The notes under the pieces are model-generated. The model was not told where the DNA came from, made no database searches, and saw only the letters and a list, made by a program, of their open reading frames with translations. Shown piece by piece: positions 59,970-64,000 of a stretch of DNA of 64,000 bases. Both the position numbers and the translations under genes were made by a program. The DNA lies in contig NZ_JAVFVV010000018.1 of assembly GCF_030929505.1 (NCBI RefSeq), positions 81,037 to 145,036 of the forward strand, read 5' to 3'. This stretch comes from Mesorhizobium sp. LHD-90. GTDB lineage: Bacteria > Pseudomonadota > Alphaproteobacteria > Rhizobiales > Rhizobiaceae. Each line of letters opens with the position of its first letter. Within the stretch, counting starts at the first letter, position 1.

Positions 59970-60947
59970 ATGAAGTTTCGCAATACGATCGCAGGTCTGG
60001 CCAGCGTGATTGCAGTCGCCCTGACAGCCGGCCATGCCTATGCGCAGGAGGTTCTGAAATGGGCCCACGTATTCGAGGTCACCGAACCGTTTCACACCGA
60101 GTCCGTATGGGCGGCCGAGGAAATCACGAAGCGCACGAACGGGCGCTACAAGATCGACGTGTACCCCGCGTCGCAGCTTGGTAAGGAAAGCGACCTCGAT
60201 CAGGGTCTTACCCTCGGCACGGTGGACATCGTCATTCTCACCGCGGGATTGCCGGCGCGGCAGTATCCGCCAATCGGCGTGACCTATTATCCCTTCATCT
60301 TCCGCGACGCCGATCACCTTCTCGCATATATGAAGAGCGACACCTACGCGCGTCTCGCCAAAGGGTACGCCGAAAAGGTGGGCCACCAGATCGTGGCAAC
60401 GACCTACTACGGAACGCGTCACACGACATCCAATTCGCCCATTACGAAGTGCTCGGATCTCAAGGGCGTGAAGATGCGGGTACCGAACATTCCCGCTTAT
60501 CTGGCGATGCCACAAGCATGCGGAGCCAACACGTCGCCGATCGCCTTCGCTGAAGTCTATCTCGCTCTCCAGAACGGGACGGTGGATGCTCAGGAGAATC
60601 CGCTGACCGCGATCGAAGCGAAGAAATTCTTCGAGGTCCAGAAGAACATCAGCCTGACCGGGCACATCGTGGATCAGCTCAACACCGTCATCTCGAAGAG
60701 CCGCTGGGCATCCCTGTCGGATGAGGACAAGGCGGTCTTCACCGAGGTGATGCGTGAGGCAGCCGAGCGCGCGAGCGCGAAGATCGCGACGCGAGAGAAG
60801 GAACTGCTGCAGGTGTTCAAGGACAAAGGCCTGACGATCACCGAGGTGGACAAGGCGGACTTCGAGAAAACCGTCCTTGAGAACGTCCCGTTCGAGAAAT
60901 TCGGCTACGAAAAGTCGGACTGGGAGGCGATCAAAGCCATTCAGTAA
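59970..60947 (+). CDS. dctP: TRAP transporter substrate-binding protein (DctP, system 2)
   Basis: 325 residues. Signal peptide MKFRNTIAGLASVIAVALTAGHAYA (cleavage AYA-QEV), then the DctP fold with HVFEVTEPFHTESVWAAEEITKR and the SDLKGVKMRVPNIPAYLAMPQACGA segment, Arg in the latter expected to bind the carboxylate. Start at ATG 59970 with GGAGG seven bases upstream; ATG 59964 is too close. Only weak similarity to the first system, so the ligand probably differs. Confidence 0.93.
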   Translation: MKFRNTIAGLASVIAVALTAGHAYAQEVLKWAHVFEVTEPFHTESVWAAEEITKRTNGRYKIDVYPASQLGKESDLDQGLTLGTVDIVILTAGLPARQYPPIGVTYYPFIFRDADHLLAYMKSDTYARLAKGYAEKVGHQIVATTYYGTRHTTSNSPITKCSDLKGVKMRVPNIPAYLAMPQACGANTSPIAFAEVYLALQNGTVDAQENPLTAIEAKKFFEVQKNISLTGHIVDQLNTVISKSRWASLSDEDKAVFTEVMREAAERASAKIATREKELLQVFKDKGLTITEVDKADFEKTVLENVPFEKFGYEKSDWEAIKAIQ

Positions 60948-61097
60948 GCAACGTTGGAAATGTGAGGGCGGGGCACCAAACGGCGTTCTTGCGAGCGCCG
61001 AAGCGCGGCGTACAGGAACTGCGTCAGCCTCGGAGCGCAGCAATAACGCCATTTGCAGCCCGCCCCATCCTTTCCATGCGCTCCCTTGGAACCGGAT

Positions 61098-61121
61098 GGA
61101 GGCGCGATCAGTCGCGCCTCC
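61098..61121 (+). terminator. Hairpin between dctP and dctQ of system 2
   Basis: Perfect 10-bp stem GGAGGCGCGA / TCGCGCCTCC with loop TCAG, in the 208-base gap between dctP and dctQ. Like the one in system 1, with no T-run. Confidence 0.8.
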
Positions 61122-61155
61122 ACTCTCTGCGGCTTTGATTGTGACGGGACGGAAA

Positions 61156-61722
61156 ATGACGGCTGCCCATCATCCGGTGGATGTCAAGGAACTCGCGAAG
61201 GCGTTCGAGTCGGAAGAAGTCGCCGATCTCTCGACTTATGGCTCCGAGGATTGGCTGACGCTGGCTCTTTTCTGGGTGATGGTGGCCTGCGTCTTCCTGC
61301 AGTTTTTCTCCCGCTATGTGCTCAACAGCAGTTACGCCTGGACCGAAGAGGTAGCGATCAACTTGCTGGTCGCTGTCGTTTTCCTGGGTTCATCGATGTG
61401 CGTGCGACTATCCCGGCATATCCAGGTGGACTTGCTTTACCACTACCTTCCACAGCGCGTTGGTAGGTGCCTTGCCGTGGCGGTCGATATCTTGCGGTTG
61501 GCTTTCTTCGGTTATGCCGCGTGGTTGATGTGGAGATACATCGCCCTGGTCTCCGACGAACGCATGCTGACCGTGGACCTCTCCAAAGCCTGGTTCCTGT
61601 ATCTCGTGCTGCTGGCCTTCGCGCTGATGTTTGTCCGATCCGTCCAGGTCGCGATCCGGAACTGGCGGCGAGGGTACTCCGTGCTCGAACGACCCGAAGC
61701 ATTTCTTACACAAGGAAACTGA
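61156..61722 (+). CDS. dctQ: TRAP transporter small permease (DctQ, system 2)
   Basis: 188 residues. A soluble N-terminal 40 residues precede four membrane helices: LTLALFWVMVACVFLQFFS, AINLLVAVVFLGSSMCV, LRLAFFGYAAWLMWRYIALV and FLYLVLLAFALMFV. Start ATG 61156 with GGGACGG. It stops two bases before dctM. Confidence 0.88.
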   Translation: MTAAHHPVDVKELAKAFESEEVADLSTYGSEDWLTLALFWVMVACVFLQFFSRYVLNSSYAWTEEVAINLLVAVVFLGSSMCVRLSRHIQVDLLYHYLPQRVGRCLAVAVDILRLAFFGYAAWLMWRYIALVSDERMLTVDLSKAWFLYLVLLAFALMFVRSVQVAIRNWRRGYSVLERPEAFLTQGN

Positions 61723-61724
61723 CC

Positions 61725-63128
61725 ATGCTGCTTCTTATCGGCGGTTTCCTCGTTCTCATGTTGCTCGGGCTCCCGGTGGCGGTGTCGATGGCCGTCAGTT
61801 CGATCGCCTATCTGCTGGTGTATGGAGGCATACCGGATCTCATTGCGGCTCAGCGCATGATCGCGGGCGTCGAAAGCTTCCCGCTCCTTGCCGTCCCGTT
61901 CTTCATCCTGGCCGGGAACCTTATGAACATCGCCGGGGTTACCGGTCGCATCTACACCTTCGCGCTCGCTCTCGTCGGTTGGATGAAGGGTGGTCTGGCG
62001 CAGGTGAACATCATAGGCTCTGTGGTGTTCTCGGGCATGTCGGGTACGGCTTTGGCTGATGCCGCAGGCATCGGTACGATCGAAATCAAGGCGATGAAGG
62101 ATCACGGGTACCCGGTCGAGGCTGCGGTCGGCGTCACCGCCGCATCGGCCACGCTTGGACCGATTTTCCCGCCGTCGCTGCCGTTCGTGATCTACGGGAT
62201 GATGGCGAACGTCTCGATCGGTGCGCTGTTTATGGCCGGGATCGTGCCCGGCGTTGTGATGACCATCCTGATGATGATCACTGTCGCTGTCTTCGCGTAT
62301 CGACGTGGTTGGGGTTCCGACACGCGGTTCTCCATGAAGCGGTTGCTCGAAGCCGGTCTTGAAGTGCTGATCGTGCTGATGTTTCCGGTCGTCGTCTACG
62401 TGATGACCCTTCTGGGCCTATCGGCTACGGCGGCCGTCCTCATTGGCCTGGCCGCTCTCATCTTTCTGGACTGGTACTTCGACTTCTCGGCGGTCATGGC
62501 CCTGATGACGCCTGTTATCCTTATCGGCGGAATGACGATGGGATGGTTCACGCCTACGGAAGCGGCTATGGCGGCCGTCGTCTGGTCTCTCTTCCTGGGC
62601 CTCGTGCGTTATCGGAGCATGACTTTCTCTTCGTTGGCGAAGGCAACCTTCGACACGATCGAGACGACGGCGTCCGTGCTTTTCATTGTGACCGCGGCAT
62701 CGTTGTTTGCGTGGCTCCTGACGGTCAGTCAGGCCGCTCAGATGTTCGCCACCTTCATTTTCGCGCTCACCGAGAGCAAGTGGATTTTCCTGCTTCTCGT
62801 AAACGTGCTCATGCTTGTCGTGGGGTGCTTCCTCGATACGATCGCTGCGATCACGATTCTGGTTCCACTCCTGCTTCCGGTCGCAATCCAGCTCGGCGTC
62901 GATCCGGTCCACTTCGGACTGATAATGACACTCAATCTGATGATTGGGCTGCTGCATCCGCCGCTGGGAATGGTGTTGTTCGTGCTGTCCCGTATCGCAA
63001 AACTCTCGGTAGAGAGAACGACAGTCGCGATCCTGCCTTGGCTCGTGCCGCTCGTGATCGCGTTGTTGCTGATCACGTTCATCCCGGGAATAAGTCTCTG
63101 GCTCCCGGGAGCAATGGGTCTGCGATAG
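61725..63128 (+). CDS. dctM: TRAP transporter large permease (DctM, system 2)
   Basis: 467 residues. Family motifs LAVPFFILAGNLMNIAGVTGRIY and ASATLGPIFPPSLPFVIYGMM; about 12-13 membrane segments. Start ATG 61725 with AAGGA. The last gene of the cluster; the next gene is convergent. Confidence 0.92.
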   Translation: MLLLIGGFLVLMLLGLPVAVSMAVSSIAYLLVYGGIPDLIAAQRMIAGVESFPLLAVPFFILAGNLMNIAGVTGRIYTFALALVGWMKGGLAQVNIIGSVVFSGMSGTALADAAGIGTIEIKAMKDHGYPVEAAVGVTAASATLGPIFPPSLPFVIYGMMANVSIGALFMAGIVPGVVMTILMMITVAVFAYRRGWGSDTRFSMKRLLEAGLEVLIVLMFPVVVYVMTLLGLSATAAVLIGLAALIFLDWYFDFSAVMALMTPVILIGGMTMGWFTPTEAAMAAVVWSLFLGLVRYRSMTFSSLAKATFDTIETTASVLFIVTAASLFAWLLTVSQAAQMFATFIFALTESKWIFLLLVNVLMLVVGCFLDTIAAITILVPLLLPVAIQLGVDPVHFGLIMTLNLMIGLLHPPLGMVLFVLSRIAKLSVERTTVAILPWLVPLVIALLLITFIPGISLWLPGAMGLR

Positions 63129-63147
63129 GATCGAATCAGGTCGGGAC

Positions 63148-63372
63148 CTACCGGATTGATCTGGTCTCGCAGTCTTCCGCGATCTCCTCGGGCAATTCCA
63201 GGACTGCGTAGACGTTTCGCTTGCCGCCTCCCGATGAAACGCAGACGACGGAGGTGGCTGCCGCGTTCGGGGATCGATAGACGGCCACTATGTGGTTGGG
63301 ATTGAGGTAGATGGGGGTCGCTTGGGCGTTGGTGAGCGTCAGTTCGATCAGCACGATGTCTCTCCGAGCCAT
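63148..63372 (-). CDS. Small FlbD-like beta protein
   Basis: 74 residues: RRDIVLIELTLTNAQATPIYLNPNHIVAVYRS then VVCVSSGGGKRNVYAVLELPEEIAED. The alternation is like FlbD and related small beta-barrel proteins (LT..N..P...N...I). Function unknown. The Shine-Dalgarno before ATG 63372 is poor; the open frame extends upstream, but that part is low-complexity. Confidence 0.55.
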   Translation of the reverse strand: MARRDIVLIELTLTNAQATPIYLNPNHIVAVYRSPNAAATSVVCVSSGGGKRNVYAVLELPEEIAEDCETRSIR

Positions 63373-63880
63373 TGAGGGCAATTTCTCTATTCCAGTGCCC
63401 GCGCCTATTCCGGCTCCACAGGCAAGGTATGGGTATATGAGCGTCGAACGTGGCGCAGGCTTTTGCAACCCTCGTCTTGAAGGGCGGGGTCTCACCGGGT
63501 CGCCAGTGCTATTTCGTCTCGGGCGTGGCGGCCGCCAACCGGCATCGCGGAGCGAGCAGCTCGTTTGCGGCGACGATCCATGATTCGGTCGCTCAAATGG
63601 TCCGGTCGGCCGATGCAACCGCGTTGCGGCGCGGTATGGTTAACGGGACATTTAAGCGGGCCATCAAATCGTGTCGTTTATGTCACAGGACGTCATCATC
63701 GCGTTCCGGCAACGCCGAGGTTTTGACGATCACGGTTGAACGGACAAAGCCGATGGGTGATTTTGGCATCGAGAGAGGGGCGAGTGATCGTGTCTTTTTC
63801 GGCTTGGGGATGGGGCAGGCGAGCTGTCCTGCAGCAAATAAGCCCTGACCCATTTTACAACTTTTGACTGGAGATCAGAA
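63373..63880. other. Long intergenic region upstream of the porin
   Basis: 508 bases. A plus-strand open frame (63450-63848) has no family and no ribosome binding site. The promoter of the porin must lie here; I could not fix a -35/-10 pair. Nothing else supported. Confidence 0.4.
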
Positions 63881-64000
63881 ATGAACATCAAGAGCCTTCT
63901 TCTCGGCTCCGCAGCGGCCCTGGTGGCGGTCAGCGGCGCGCGGGCGGCCGATGCGGTCGTGGTTGCCGAGCCGGAGCCCGTCGAATACGTTCGCGTTTGC
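63881..64000 (+). CDS. Omp2/RopA-type porin (5' part only)
   Basis: The first 40 residues of a rhizobial/Brucella-type porin: signal peptide [22 protein letters not shown] (cleavage ARA-ADAV), then VEYVRVC, matching the conserved start of Omp2b-like proteins. Start ATG 63881 has GGAG nine bases upstream. The rest of the gene is outside the window. It makes general diffusion pores in the outer membrane. Confidence 0.92.
   Translation, partial: MNIKSLLLGSAAALVAVSGARAADAVVVAEPEPVEYVRVC

Noticed and set aside
44786..63128. Catabolic cluster as a genomic island inserted at tRNA-Ser
   Set aside because: Islands usually enter at the tRNA 3' end, which here (44786) faces the TetR gene, not the cluster. 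No integrase and no repeat of the tRNA end were seen at the far side.
63450..63848. 132-residue plus-strand open frame upstream of the porin
   Set aside because: No family, no Shine-Dalgarno, and its composition fits frame shadow; part of it lies opposite the small FlbD-like gene's upstream extension.
1..64000. CRISPR array, prophage or intact transposon
   Set aside because: No spaced direct repeats, phage structural genes, integrase or transposase frames were found in either strand.

Overview
The window is 64 kb of high-GC alphaproteobacterial chromosome, most like a Mesorhizobium or close Phyllobacteriaceae relative (Hyphomicrobiales). This rests on the start of a Brucella/Mesorhizobium-type Omp2 porin at the right edge, on several families of palindromic intergenic repeats of the rhizobial kind, and on the gene content: an ETF:ubiquinone oxidoreductase, an ECF42-type sigma factor with its YCII partner, TRAP transporters and IclR/TetR control. 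No replication origin, rRNA, CRISPR array, prophage or intact insertion sequence is visible.

Left part (0-14 kb): the 3' end of an unidentified gene; ETF:ubiquinone oxidoreductase; a DUF922 secreted protease-like protein; a membrane-anchored endonuclease/exonuclease/phosphatase protein; AMP nucleosidase; small exported proteins; a branched-chain amino-acid binding protein; the biotin-carrying subunit of methylcrotonyl-CoA carboxylase (mccA); arsenate reductase; a double glyoxalase-fold protein; and an HtrA-like protein with no catalytic triad. This part is rich in repeats: a 150-bp palindrome, two related ~270-bp inverted-repeat elements, a 7-bp tandem array, and a palindromic repeat lying in frame inside mccA.

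Middle part (14-31.6 kb): an accessory patchwork with AT-rich junctions. It holds an unrecognised beta-rich protein, an aminotransferase, an FAD aromatic hydroxylase, a subtilisin-like protease with a free-standing propeptide-like protein, an RTX protein, a class III cyclase, an SRPBCC protein and a VapBC module. The rest of the leucine pathway is also here (tetR, ivd, mccB), so the genes turning isovaleryl-CoA into 3-methylglutaconyl-CoA are all present but mccA lies about 15 kb from mccB.

31.6-44.9 kb: a methyltransferase behind a perfect 20-bp palindrome; a polysaccharide deacetylase/ATP-grasp pair; a YCII + ECF42 sigma + SnoaL + VOC + DUF1801 group with two identical ECF-like promoter motifs; a HisC-like aminotransferase; an RND efflux pump with divergent TetR and operator; and tRNA-Ser(GCU).

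45.2-63.1 kb: a compact catabolic cluster around an IclR regulator. It has a methylsuccinyl-CoA dehydrogenase (Mcd) homologue, a mesaconyl-CoA C1-C4 transferase (Mct) homologue, an RraA-family aldolase, an orphan 2-oxoglutarate-dehydrogenase-type E1, two complete TRAP transporters, two SMP-30 lactonase-like proteins around an FMN 2-hydroxyacid dehydrogenase, and an oxaloacetate-decarboxylase-like member of the isocitrate lyase superfamily. A consistent but unproven reading is import of a lactone or hydroxy acid, oxidation to a branched 2-oxo acid (for example 3-methyl-2-oxoglutarate), oxidative decarboxylation to methylsuccinyl-CoA and conversion through mesaconyl-CoA to acetyl-CoA and pyruvate. 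This cluster is the best candidate for an undescribed system in the window.
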